10,911 nucleotides of DNA from Betaproteobacteria bacterium (lineage in GTDB: Bacteria > Pseudomonadota > Gammaproteobacteria > Burkholderiales > SG8-41), in the NCBI GenBank assembly GCA_021732805.1, contig JAKFUJ010000063.1, forward strand, positions 1 through 10,911. The letters run 5' to 3'. Numbering within the stretch: position 1 is the first letter of the stretch; every line of letters starts with the position of its first letter. This document shows, piece after piece, positions 1 through 7,181 of the stretch. A program made the position numbers and the translations under genes. The notes beneath the pieces were generated by a model, which was not told the DNA's origin, made no database searches, and saw only the letters and a program-made list of their open reading frames with translations.

Positions 1-732
1 GCGCTGCACGTTGAGGCTGCCGCGCCGTCCGTCGTCGAAGGTTTCGCGCTGCGGATCGATATCCAGTGTGACCACATTGCCCTGCACCCGCGGCACCACG
101 TTGAAGCCGGTATTCGCATCGCGATATTCGGTGCCTTCGACGACGCGATCGACAATCTGGCCGTTGACGATGGTGCGCACAACCTGTCGGCTGCGCACCG
201 GACGCGATTCGCCGACACGAATGTAGGCGCTGGAACCTTCGAGCACCTGAATCGACTGCGATGTGCTGGAACTGCTGGAACGCTGGGTATCGACAACACG
301 CCCGCGCAGACGGTCATCACCGTTGCGAAATGTAATGTTCCCGCCCTCTCTGGAACCGCTGCCGGGTACGGTGATGCGGGTGTTGTCGTTGCCTGTGCTG
401 CCCGACAGCTCCGCCTCGCGGCGGTTACGGTCGAGGTCTGCATCCTGGCGCACGGTGATCAGCAGCCGTTTCGGCGCGGTATCGATTTCGGCCAGCACAC
501 GCTTGACCTGCGCCAGCTCGGCGGGCGTGGCCCGGATCACCAGCTGGTTCTGGAACCCGCTGACACTGGATTCGCGTCCGAGCAGTGGCTGGATCACCGG
601 GATCACCTGTTCGCTTTTGCGGTATTTCAGCGGCACCACTTCAACCGTGGACTGCGCGATCACCTCAGCCGCCCAAGCCAGACACAGCAGGAAGAGGACC
701 AGGAACGGCATGCGCAGTAATGAAGTATTCAT
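1..732 (-). CDS. Secretin N-terminal domain protein, partial (C-terminus beyond left edge)
   Basis: The frame is open from an ATG at 732 to the window edge, giving 244 residues. Residues 1-26 look like a cleavable signal peptide: a hydrophobic run (MPFLVLFLLCLAWAA) ends near VIAQ. Residues about 29-95 resemble a secretin N1-type ring-building domain: a VEVVPLKYRKSEQVIPVIQP segment, then NQLVIRATP and an alpha-helix ending VKRVLAEIDTAPKRLLITV. After it comes a Ser/Gly/Asn/Arg-rich low-complexity stretch (about 105-150), then a beta-rich part with SIQVLEGSSAYIRVGESRPV and FNVVPRVQGNVVTLDIDPQ, as seen before or within secretin beta domains. The pore-forming barrel, if present, lies outside the window. 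It may be an outer-membrane secretin of type II or type IV pilus kind, or one of the shorter secretin-like proteins without a barrel. It diverges from the peptidase gene across about 118 bp. The upstream AAAG is only a weak ribosome site. Confidence 0.75.
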   Translation of the reverse strand, partial: MNTSLLRMPFLVLFLLCLAWAAEVIAQSTVEVVPLKYRKSEQVIPVIQPLLGRESSVSGFQNQLVIRATPAELAQVKRVLAEIDTAPKRLLITVRQDADLDRNRREAELSGSTGNDNTRITVPGSGSREGGNITFRNGDDRLRGRVVDTQRSSSSSTSQSIQVLEGSSAYIRVGESRPVRSRQVVRTIVNGQIVDRVVEGTEYRDANTGFNVVPRVQGNVVTLDIDPQRETFDDGRRGSLNVQR

Positions 733-850
733 ATAGCTTTCAACGATTGCGGCGAGTCATCAGTTTACCCGCCTCGCAAGGGTGACGCAGGTCGCTGACG
801 ACAGGTAATTTCCCCTTTACAATCAATTTGTTATAAATTAAAGTTCGCGC
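733..850. promoter_or_regulatory. Divergent intergenic region between secretin-like gene and NlpC/P60 gene
   Basis: This 118-bp gap must hold the starts of both divergent genes. It becomes AT-rich at 808-845, next to the peptidase ATG. TTTACA at 816-821 could be a -35 and TAAAGT at 839-844 a -10 with a 17-bp spacer, but that would place transcription start almost at the ATG, and the -10 match is poor. TATAAA at 832-837 has no well-spaced -35. No clear operator is visible. Confidence 0.3.
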
Positions 851-1357
851 ATGAAACGACGCAGGATCATCATCCTCACACTGGCCATCGCCCTGCTGCC
901 ACTTTCTGCAGGGGCAGAGGACTCCAGCCCGCCGCCGGATTTTGCCCAGCCCACCCAACAATATGCCCAGGGCATTTTGGGTCAAACCCAGGAACTTGCA
1001 CTGCGTGCAATGAGTTTCATCGGCGTGCGCTACAAATGGGGCGGCGATTCGCCGGACACCGGCTTCGACTGCAGCGGACTGATTCGTTACGTATACGCCC
1101 AGATCACCGGGCAATCCCTGCAGGGCAACGCAGAGGAAATCAGTCGTGCCGGCCGGTCCGTCGATAAACCCGACCTGCAGCCCGGCGACCTGGTTTTTTT
1201 CAACACCTTGCGCAAACCGTTTTCCCATGTCGGCATCTATATGGGCGAATCGCGATTCCTGCATGCGCCCAGCCGCGGCGGCGCTGTTGAAATTGTCGAC
1301 ATGACCCAGCGTTACTGGCGCAGCCGTTACAACGGCGCCCGCAGACTCCCGATTTAA
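851..1357 (+). CDS. Secreted C40-family NlpC/P60 peptidoglycan endopeptidase
   Basis: The protein is 168 residues. Residues 1-22 form a signal peptide: a basic start (MKRRR), a hydrophobic core, and an end at AGA, so it should act in the periplasm. A short Pro/Gln-rich linker (about 24-45) leads to an NlpC/P60 domain filling the rest. The catalytic cysteine is C74 in the hallmark FDCSGLIRYVY, the catalytic histidine H126 in HVGIYMGE, and the third polar residue is probably H138 in FLHAPS. LQPGDLVFF (109-117) is the typical strand before the histidine. Such enzymes cleave the D-Glu to diamino-acid bond in murein stem peptides. The size, 160-170 residues, matches small single-domain members such as Spr/MepS, but I see no lipobox cysteine, so a soluble periplasmic form is likelier. 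The ATG at 851 has only a weak AAAG upstream. Confidence 0.9.
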   Translation: MKRRRIIILTLAIALLPLSAGAEDSSPPPDFAQPTQQYAQGILGQTQELALRAMSFIGVRYKWGGDSPDTGFDCSGLIRYVYAQITGQSLQGNAEEISRAGRSVDKPDLQPGDLVFFNTLRKPFSHVGIYMGESRFLHAPSRGGAVEIVDMTQRYWRSRYNGARRLPI

Positions 1358-1406
1358 TTTCTGCCTCGCCTGCCCAAACCCGGGTCGCTTTCACGTCAGC
1401 CTTAAA

Positions 1407-1454
1407 TGAAATGATTCTCATTAAGTTGTTTTTGAGAATAATTCTTGTTAGTAT
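1407..1454 (+). promoter_or_regulatory. Fur-box-like sites and candidate promoter for the iron-binding protein gene
   Basis: Two Fur-box-like inverted repeats lie in tandem. The first is AATGATTCTCATT at 1410-1422, matching 11 of 13 positions of AATGATAATCATT. The second is TGAGAATAATTCTTG at 1433-1447, a 7-1-7 repeat with near-perfect arms GAGAAT/ATTCTT and 10 of 15 matches to TGATAATCATTATCA. A possible sigma-70 promoter is TTGTTT at 1426-1431 with TAGTAT at 1449-1454, spacer 17 bp, so the second site would lie between -35 and -10. Binding of Fur there would block polymerase under iron-replete conditions. The promoter hexamers are weak matches and the Fur call rests on sequence likeness plus the iron-transport gene that follows. 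Confidence 0.65.
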
Positions 1455-1519
1455 TCGCATCAGATTGCTCACAGGCAATGAATTATTTTTATAAACTATT
1501 GTTTTTAAAGGATATTTAA

Positions 1520-2542
1520 ATGCGTCTCCTTGCACCTTTGACGTTGACTGCTGCCTGCCTGTTGAGCACACCGCTGCAGGCTCAGGAAAACGTGCTCAAT
1601 CTGTACTCCTCGCGTCACTACCAGACCGACGAAGCGCTGTACAGCGGTTTCAGCAAAGCCACCGGCATCAAACTGAACCGCATCGAAGCCGGCGAAGATC
1701 CACTGATCGCGCGTATCAAAACCGAAGGCGCGGCCTCGCCTGCCGATGTGCTGGTCACCGTCGATGCCGGCCGCCTGTGGCGCGCCGAGCAGATGGGCCT
1801 GTTCCAGCCGATCGAATCAAAAGTGCTGAACGAGCGCCTGCCCGCCAACATGCGCACGCCCGACGGCCAGTGGTTCGGTTTCTCCGCCCGCGCGCGCGTG
1901 ATTGTTTATAACAAAGTCAGCGTCAATCCGGCAGACGTGCAGAACTACGAAGACCTCGCCAACCCGAAACTGAAAGGCAAGGTGTGCACGCGTTCCGGCG
2001 GCCATATCTACAACCTGTCGCTGATGAGCGCGCTGATCGAGCATCTGGGTGAAGCCAAAGCCGAGCAATGGGCCAAAGGCGTCGTCGATAATTTTGCACG
2101 CGCACCCAAGGGCGGCGATACCGACCAGATCAAGGGCGTGGCCAGCGGCGAATGCGGCGTGGCCATCAGCAACAGCTATTACTACGTACGCCTGATGAAG
2201 TCGGACAAGCCCGAAGACCGCAAAATCATCGAAGCCACCGGCCTGATCTGGCCCAACCAGAAAAGTTTCGGCACGCACATGAATGTCTCGGGCGCCGGCG
2301 TGATCAAGACCGCTCCCAACAAGGCCGCTGCGATTAAATACCTGGAATACCTGGCCAGCAACGAAGCACAGAGCTATTTTGCCAACGGCAACAATGAATG
2401 GCCGGTGGTCAAGGGCGCACCGCTGAACAACCGGGAACTGGCGTCGCTCGGCAACTTCAAGATGGATACACTGAACATCAGCGCGCTTGGCAAAAACCAG
2501 CCCGCCGCCCAGAAAATCTTCGACCGCGCCGGCTTCAAGTAA
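1520..2542 (+). CDS. fbpA: Periplasmic Fe(III)-binding protein of an iron ABC importer (FbpA/FutA type)
   Basis: The protein is 340 residues. Residues 1-21 are a signal peptide (MRLLAPLTLTAACLLSTPLQA, cut likely before QEN). The mature start, VLNLYSSRHYQTDEALYSGF, is the classic opening of class II ferric-binding proteins. A tyrosine cluster, Y220-Y222 in SNSYYYVRL, sits where FbpA-type proteins hold the Fe(III)-ligating tyrosines. Other family marks are ADVLVTVDAGRLWRAEQMGL and the C-terminal NEWPVVKGAPLNN. It would bring ferric iron to the permease and ATPase encoded nearby. AAAGGA at 1507-1512, 7 nt before the ATG, is a good ribosome site and fixes the start. It faces the permease gene tail to tail with only 6 bp between the stops. 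The role is firm from motifs; ferric iron rather than another metal is supported by the Fur-like boxes. Confidence 0.93.
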   Translation: MRLLAPLTLTAACLLSTPLQAQENVLNLYSSRHYQTDEALYSGFSKATGIKLNRIEAGEDPLIARIKTEGAASPADVLVTVDAGRLWRAEQMGLFQPIESKVLNERLPANMRTPDGQWFGFSARARVIVYNKVSVNPADVQNYEDLANPKLKGKVCTRSGGHIYNLSLMSALIEHLGEAKAEQWAKGVVDNFARAPKGGDTDQIKGVASGECGVAISNSYYYVRLMKSDKPEDRKIIEATGLIWPNQKSFGTHMNVSGAGVIKTAPNKAAAIKYLEYLASNEAQSYFANGNNEWPVVKGAPLNNRELASLGNFKMDTLNISALGKNQPAAQKIFDRAGFK

Positions 2543-2548
2543 TCAACC

Positions 2549-4255
2549 TCAGGTGGCATGGTGCCCGGGCCCCGGCCTGAGCGTCATCCGCGACAACATG
2601 ATCAACGGCAACAGCCCCACCAGCACGATGGTGAGCGCTGCCGTTGACGCTTCGGCAAGCCGCTCATCGGCCGCCAGGTTATAGGCCTGCACCGCCAGCG
2701 TATCGAAATTGAACGGCCGCATCACAAAAGTCGCCGGCAATTCCTTCATCACGTCGACAAACACCAGCAAGCCCGCAGTCAGCGCGCTGCGCCACAGCAG
2801 CGGCGCATGCACTCGCGCCAGCGTTTCACCCGGTCCCAGGCCCATCGAGCGCGCAGCGTCGCTCATCGACGGCGTGATTTTGGCGAGCCCGGCATCCACC
2901 GACTGCAAGGCCACCGCAAAAAACCGCGCAAGGTAGGCATAGATCAGTGCAGCAATGCCGCCGGTCAGGATCAATCCGGGGTTGGCGCCCGTTGCGGCTT
3001 CCATCCAGCGCGCGAGCACATGGTCAAGCCGGGTCACCGGAATCAGCACGCCGACTGCAATCACCGCACCGGGCACCGCGTAGCCCAGTCCGGCAATGCG
3101 GTTCGCCGCGCGCACCAGCCGCGTCGGTGAAACGCGGCCGGCGTAACCCACCATCAGCGCCAGCAGCACCGCGAGGCCGGCGGTAATCACCGCCAGCGTC
3201 ACCGTGTTGCCGGTCAGCGTCAGGTAGCGCGCACCGAACTGGGCATCACCGGAAGTCAAAGCCATATGCGCCATGATGCCCGTGGGCAGCAGGAATCCGA
3301 ACACCAGCGGCACCACGCAGAACAGCACCGCGGCAATTGCGCGAGCGCCCTGCAGGTGATACACATTGCGCAGGCGTTTGCGGTGCGATGTCGAATGAAA
3401 CGCCGCACCGCGCCGGCTGATGCGCTCGAGCAACAGCAGCAGGAATACAAAACCCAGCAGCATCGCCGACAATTGCGCCGCAGCCGCATGGTCACCCAGC
3501 GAAAACCACGCCCTGAAGATTCCCGTGGTAAACGTCTGCACGCCGAAATACGCCACGGTGCCGTAATCCGCCAGGGTCTCCATCAATGCCAGCGCGGTGC
3601 CGGCGACGATGCCCGGACGCGCCAGCGGCAGCGCGACACGGCGGAACGTGCCCCACGGCCCGTATCCCGACACCCGCGCCACTTCGAGCATGCTGTCGGA
3701 TTGTTCGAGAAATGCCGCGCGGGCGAGCAGATAAACATAGGGATACAGCACCAGCGCGAGCATGACAATGGCGCCGCCCAGCGAACGCACATCGGGAAAC
3801 CAGTATTCGCGCACCCCCAGGCCGGTGATTTCCCGCAGCAGTGATTGCACCGGACCGGCAAACTGCAACAGGTCGGTATAGGCGTAAGCCATCACATAGG
3901 CCGGCACCGCCATCGGCAGCAGCAGCGCCCATTCGAAAACGCGTCGCCCGGGAAAACGACACATGGTGGTCAGCCACGCGGTGGAGACCCCGCCGATGAT
4001 GACTCCGCAAGCGACGCCAAGCATCAACAGCAGGGAATTCGCGATGTAATCGCCGAGCACCGTGCTCGCGAGATGGCGCCAGGTATCGGTGGACGGCGCC
4101 AGCAGGTTGAGCAGCACCACGATCACCGGCAACGCCAGCACGACTGCCAAGGTCACCGCGATAACCGTCAGCATGCGTGGCAGACGCGCGCGTATTGCGG
4201 ATCCGTTAGCCCAGCCTTGCGGGAGCGTGGTGGTGGTCACTCGAGGTTGGCGCAC
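2549..4255 (-). CDS. fbpB: Fe(III) ABC transporter permease, two fused membrane domains (FbpB type)
   Basis: The protein is 568 residues with about twelve hydrophobic membrane segments, the first at about residues 28-52 (LTVIAVTLAVVLALPVIVVL). It holds two binding-protein-dependent permease domains in one chain, usual for FbpB/HitB/SfuB. Each carries an EAA-type loop that docks on the ATPase. The first is near residues 190-230 (EVARVSGYGPWGTFRRVALP), the second near 465-500 (DAARSMGLGPGETLARVHAP, then MKELPATFVMRPF). It forms the inner-membrane channel for iron delivered by the binding protein. The start at 4255 is a GTG with no clear ribosome site. An in-frame GTG at 4240 or an ATG at 4174, just before the first membrane segment, are alternatives. 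The next in-frame stop upstream is at 4286-4288, so the start cannot lie beyond that. Its stop faces the binding-protein stop, and its start diverges from the ATPase gene. Confidence 0.92.
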   Translation of the reverse strand: MRQPRVTTTTLPQGWANGSAIRARLPRMLTVIAVTLAVVLALPVIVVLLNLLAPSTDTWRHLASTVLGDYIANSLLLMLGVACGVIIGGVSTAWLTTMCRFPGRRVFEWALLLPMAVPAYVMAYAYTDLLQFAGPVQSLLREITGLGVREYWFPDVRSLGGAIVMLALVLYPYVYLLARAAFLEQSDSMLEVARVSGYGPWGTFRRVALPLARPGIVAGTALALMETLADYGTVAYFGVQTFTTGIFRAWFSLGDHAAAAQLSAMLLGFVFLLLLLERISRRGAAFHSTSHRKRLRNVYHLQGARAIAAVLFCVVPLVFGFLLPTGIMAHMALTSGDAQFGARYLTLTGNTVTLAVITAGLAVLLALMVGYAGRVSPTRLVRAANRIAGLGYAVPGAVIAVGVLIPVTRLDHVLARWMEAATGANPGLILTGGIAALIYAYLARFFAVALQSVDAGLAKITPSMSDAARSMGLGPGETLARVHAPLLWRSALTAGLLVFVDVMKELPATFVMRPFNFDTLAVQAYNLAADERLAEASTAALTIVLVGLLPLIMLSRMTLRPGPGHHAT

Positions 4256-4290
4256 CGGAAAACCGCGCGCGTAAGTTACGGAAATTTATG

Positions 4291-4338
4291 AGAAAATCAT
4301 TTTAACAAGAATCATTATCAGTCGCCAAACGCTATAAT
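4291..4338 (+). promoter_or_regulatory. Tandem Fur-box-like sites and TATAAT -10 in the permease/ATPase divergent region
   Basis: Two 15-bp Fur-box-like sites abut exactly. AGAAAATCATTTTAA at 4291-4305 matches 11 of 15 positions of TGATAATCATTATCA; CAAGAATCATTATCA at 4306-4320 matches 12 of 15 and holds the intact half AATCATTATC. A perfect TATAAT lies at 4333-4338 on the plus strand, so the sites cover the region where the -35 of the ATPase promoter would be. I see no good -35 at 17 bp. The same sites are placed to act on the minus-strand permease promoter, for which I cannot pick clear hexamers. Nearer the permease start is a small perfect palindrome, CGTAAGTTACG at 4270-4280, of unknown meaning. 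Confidence 0.65.
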
Positions 4339-4344
4339 TTGAAC

Positions 4345-5421
4345 ATGATTCCACGCCTCTCTTTCAGCGATGTCCGTCAAGCCTACGGCCGTACACCGGT
4401 GCTGCAGGGCGTCAGTTTCGACGTCGAACCGGGCATGATTGCCTGCCTGCTCGGCGCCAGTGGCTGCGGCAAGACCACGGTGTTGCGCTGCATCGCCGGT
4501 TTCGAACCGGTACGCAGCGGCACGGTCTCACTCGACGGCAGGGTGATCAGCGCAAAAAACATTTCGCTGCCGCCGGAGCAGCGGCGCATCGGCGTGGTAT
4601 TCCAGGATTACGCGCTGTTTCCGCATCTGACGGTCGCCGGCAACATTGCCTTCGGCCTGCGTGACTTCACCAACGGCGAGCGCGATTCGCGCGTGCGGGA
4701 AATGCTGCAGGTGGTCAGCCTCGCCGATCTCGGCGAAAAATATCCGCAGGAATTGTCAGGCGGCCAGCAGCAACGTGTCGCCCTCGCCCGCGCGCTGGCG
4801 CCACGCCCGCAACTGCTGCTGCTCGACGAACCCTTCTCCAATCTCGACGTGGAAATGCGCGAGCGGCTGAGTATCGAAGTGCGCGACATCCTGAAACGCG
4901 AGCGGATTACCGCGGTGCTGGTCACCCACGACCAGAACGAAGCCTTCAATATCGCCGACATGGTCGGCATCATGAAGGACGGCCGTATTGAACAGTGGGA
5001 CACCCCGTACCGGCTCTACCATGAACCGCAGACGCGGTATGCCGCTGATTTCATCGGCCAGGGTCTGTTTCTGCCGGGCACCATCATCGACAACTCGCGG
5101 ATCCGCCTCGAACTGGGTGAATTCGCGCCGGGCACTGCATCGCAATGGCCTGCCGGCACCGCAGTAGATGTACTCCTGCGCCCCGATGATGTACTTCACG
5201 ATGATGCCAGTGCGATGCAGGCCACGGTTTTGCACAAGGCGTTCCGCGGCGCGGAATTCCTGTACACCCTGCGTCTGGCCGACGGGGGTCTGGTGTATTC
5301 ACTGGTACCCAGCCACCACAATCACGCCATCGGCGAAAAAATCGGCATTCGCCTCGAACTGGATCACCTGGTTGCATTTCCGCGCAATCCGCCGGTAACG
5401 CCTGAAACCCTGCCGGGTTAA
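4345..5421 (+). CDS. fbpC: Fe(III) ABC transporter ATP-binding subunit (FbpC type)
   Basis: From the ATG at 4345 the protein has 358 residues. All ABC ATPase motifs are intact: Walker A GASGCGKT (37-44), Q-loop VVFQDYALFPH, signature LSGGQQQRVALARAL (from 137), Walker B LLLLDEP (157-163) and switch histidine H195 in VTHDQNEAF. The part after about residue 240 is a TOBE-like beta domain, as in FbpC and other importers of the spermidine/iron/sulfate group. VLLRPDDVLHDDASAMQATV resembles the start of the TOBE repeat. It would power iron import with the permease across the divergent gap. A TTG at 4339 is in frame, but it lies directly after the TATAAT, and the ATG is the likelier start. There is no Shine-Dalgarno sequence before either. 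The stop overlaps the MltB stop. Confidence 0.93.
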   Translation: MIPRLSFSDVRQAYGRTPVLQGVSFDVEPGMIACLLGASGCGKTTVLRCIAGFEPVRSGTVSLDGRVISAKNISLPPEQRRIGVVFQDYALFPHLTVAGNIAFGLRDFTNGERDSRVREMLQVVSLADLGEKYPQELSGGQQQRVALARALAPRPQLLLLDEPFSNLDVEMRERLSIEVRDILKRERITAVLVTHDQNEAFNIADMVGIMKDGRIEQWDTPYRLYHEPQTRYAADFIGQGLFLPGTIIDNSRIRLELGEFAPGTASQWPAGTAVDVLLRPDDVLHDDASAMQATVLHKAFRGAEFLYTLRLADGGLVYSLVPSHHNHAIGEKIGIRLELDHLVAFPRNPPVTPETLPG

Positions 5422-6425
5422 GGCCTGACGCTGGTCCTGCGATGGCTCAGGGTCGCCGCCAATTCCTGCACCACCAGCGCGTAATTGATGCTGCGGTTGT
5501 AACGCGTGATGACATAAAAATTGTTCAATCCCAGCCAGTAACGCATGCCGGTTTCTGCCTGCGCCCCGATCAGCGCCGCTTTGGCGTCCTCCGCCACCGA
5601 TTCCAGGGGCGCCACGCCGCGCTTTCTGAATTCAGTCACCGGCATGTGCGGTGCAATGCCCTCCGCCAGCATCGCATCCAGCGTCGTGTCGCCGACTTCT
5701 ACGGGCACAATCACAGGCGCTCCCGACAGCCAGCCGAAGTGCCGGTAATAACTGGCAACGCTGCCGATGGCGTCATCCACCTGGCGCAGATCGCGACGAC
5801 CGTTGCCGTCAAAATCCACAGAATATTTGCGGTAACTGCTGGGCATGAACTGCGGCACACCGATGGCGCCGGCAAACGAACCCTTGACAGCATTCAGCTT
5901 CCAGCCGTTTTCACGTGCCAGCAGCAGAAACTGTTCGAGTTCGCCGCGGAAAAAATCAGCGCGCCGGGGGTAATTGAAGGCCAGCGTGGTCAGCGCATCC
6001 AGCACATTGACGTTGCCGGTGCGGCGACCGAAGATCGTTTCTATGCCTATGGTCGCAACGATAATCTCAGGCGGCACTTGGTATTTCGTTGCCGCGCGCT
6101 CCAGTGCCGCAGCATGCTCGTTCCAGAATTTGAGTCCGGCCTCAATCCGCACATCGGTGATATGGCGCGCGCGGAATTCATGCCAGGGCAGCGCGGTGGA
6201 CGGTGCATCCATGGCGCGAATGATTGAAGGAATTACTTTTGTTTCGCGAAATGCCCGCTCCAGCGCCGTGCGTGAAAAACCATGGCGCTCCACCATCTCA
6301 AGCACAAAGGCCTGCGCCTCGGGCGCAAGCTCGGCGCGCGGCGCGGCCGCATGACCGGCCTGCACGGCGACGGCAAGCAAAACGCCGGCAAAGAAACGCC
6401 ACTTCAAACACTGCAATAACCGCAT
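5418..6425 (-). CDS. mltB: Lytic murein transglycosylase B, periplasmic
   Basis: The protein is 335 residues, typical for MltB. Residues 1-27 form a signal peptide ending QAGHAA; no lipobox cysteine follows, so this is probably a soluble periplasmic form rather than the outer-membrane lipoprotein of E. coli. The catalytic glutamate is E129 in ATIGIETIFGRRTGNVNVLD. Family marks follow in order: TLAFNYPRRADFFRGELEQF, GSFAGAIGVPQFMPSSYRKY, a DFDGNGRRDL segment like the calcium-binding loop region of Slt35, and DAIGSVASYYRHFGW. The enzyme cleaves the MurNAc-GlcNAc bond of murein to leave 1,6-anhydro-MurNAc. GGAGAA at 6433-6438 (minus strand), 7 nt before the ATG, supports the start. The gene converges on the ATPase gene and shares stop-codon bases with it. 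Confidence 0.94.
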   Translation of the reverse strand: MRLLQCLKWRFFAGVLLAVAVQAGHAAAPRAELAPEAQAFVLEMVERHGFSRTALERAFRETKVIPSIIRAMDAPSTALPWHEFRARHITDVRIEAGLKFWNEHAAALERAATKYQVPPEIIVATIGIETIFGRRTGNVNVLDALTTLAFNYPRRADFFRGELEQFLLLARENGWKLNAVKGSFAGAIGVPQFMPSSYRKYSVDFDGNGRRDLRQVDDAIGSVASYYRHFGWLSGAPVIVPVEVGDTTLDAMLAEGIAPHMPVTEFRKRGVAPLESVAEDAKAALIGAQAETGMRYWLGLNNFYVITRYNRSINYALVVQELAATLSHRRTSVRP

Positions 6426-6503
6426 TAAACCGTTCTCCGCTTGGATAACGCCGGTCGCGTTGCGCGCTTTGACGTCAGGGGGAAAACAGTGAGGTTACCA
6501 AGC

Positions 6504-6570
6504 CGGCGCTGTAATGCGCCAGCATTCCGCATCCGGATTGACCCGGATGCGGAACAACGCATTAGCGTTG
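6504..6570 (-). terminator. Cluster of hairpins at the 3' end of the XRE-type regulator gene
   Basis: Two perfect inverted repeats stand back to back. CAACGC/GCGTTG at 6555-6570 has a 4-nt loop and spans the regulator's stop codon. TTCCGCATCCGG/CCGGATGCGGAA at 6525-6536 and 6543-6554 has a 12-bp stem and a 6-nt loop. A third, shorter one (GGCGC/GCGCC, about 6505-6520) follows. The 12-bp stem should be very stable and could stop transcription or protect the mRNA 3' end. There is no U-run after it on the minus strand, so it is not a standard intrinsic terminator. Confidence 0.5.
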
Positions 6571-7029
6571 CGTAGTCTGCGCCTGGGGGGCGGCGTTGTT
6601 TTCAGCGTGCCTCGGTGCAAGGCCGGGATAAGGATCGACCACCGTACCCTTGCCCACGGTATGCATCGACAACAGCGTGCGACCGATGGCCAGCCACTGA
6701 TCGCGGGCGGCGGGCGGCATGGTTTCATAAATCTTGATCAGACCGACCACATCACCCTCACCGAGATCAATCTGTGCCGGTGCAGTATCACCCACGGCAA
6801 GCCAGCGCGCGCGCACCTGCAGCGCATCTGCGACCTTGTACAGATTTTCGTGGGTCATGTTTTTGGTATCGCCGTTGATCCAGCGATGCACCGTCTGCCG
6901 CGGCAACCCGATGCGACGGCCGAGTTCGGCTACGGATTTCATGCCGCAAGCCGTCATCGCGGTACGGATGCGGGTGGCAATGGAATTGTTCGGGTCTGAC
7001 TCTTCCGCCTTGATTCGTCCTCTGCCCAT
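6562..7029 (-). CDS. XRE-type helix-turn-helix transcriptional regulator
   Basis: From the ATG at 7029 the protein has 155 residues. A Cro/CI-type DNA-binding domain spans about residues 15-75. The helix-turn-helix reads VAELGRRIGLPRQTVHRWIN (33-52), followed by the usual helices ENLYKVADALQVRARWLAVGD. Residues 80-155 contain a short helical part (VGLIKIYETMPPAARDQWLA) and a Pro/Ala/Gln/Thr tail, with no recognisable peptidase or ligand-binding domain. It is probably a small repressor, target unknown. A GTG at 7059 would add 10 residues, but the ATG has GGAG 8 nt upstream, so I prefer it. An imperfect palindrome at 7055-7070 upstream may be its own operator. It lies between MltB and the UGSC companion gene, all on the minus strand, so it could be transcribed after the latter. 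Confidence 0.85.
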   Translation of the reverse strand: MGRGRIKAEESDPNNSIATRIRTAMTACGMKSVAELGRRIGLPRQTVHRWINGDTKNMTHENLYKVADALQVRARWLAVGDTAPAQIDLGEGDVVGLIKIYETMPPAARDQWLAIGRTLLSMHTVGKGTVVDPYPGLAPRHAENNAAPQAQTTQR

Positions 7030-7181
7030 GGTGTCCACTCCGTTTAGTAGGGAAGTCACTGCACGGTGACACCTTAATGCCCATGTCTTACGGCAGGCTT
7101 ACAGTCCCGCCAGAAGTTGCAGGTCAGCCGTCAAAAAATATCCATAAATATCAATTACTTAAAAATTTGAACACAGCATTT
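7030..7181. promoter_or_regulatory. Intergenic region upstream of the XRE-type regulator
   Basis: The gap is 152 bp. It has an AT-rich block at 7133-7180, next to the stop of the gene upstream, and an imperfect 16-bp palindrome GTCACTGCACGGTGAC at 7055-7070 (6 of 8 base pairs), 26 bp before the regulator ATG. I could not find a convincing pair of sigma-70 hexamers on the minus strand. An own promoter or read-through from the UGSC genes are both possible. Confidence 0.3.

Noticed and set aside
263..736. Plus-strand 157-codon frame
   Set aside because: It is antisense to the secretin-like gene, which has a signal peptide and domain-like sequence; this frame is Ser/Arg-rich without motifs.
4339..4344. 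TTG at 4339 as start of the ATPase
   Set aside because: It adds only two residues, begins one base after the TATAAT, and has no ribosome site; ATG at 4345 is likelier.
5442..6227. Plus-strand 261-codon frame
   Set aside because: Antisense shadow of mltB, whose catalytic and structural motifs are all present on the minus strand.
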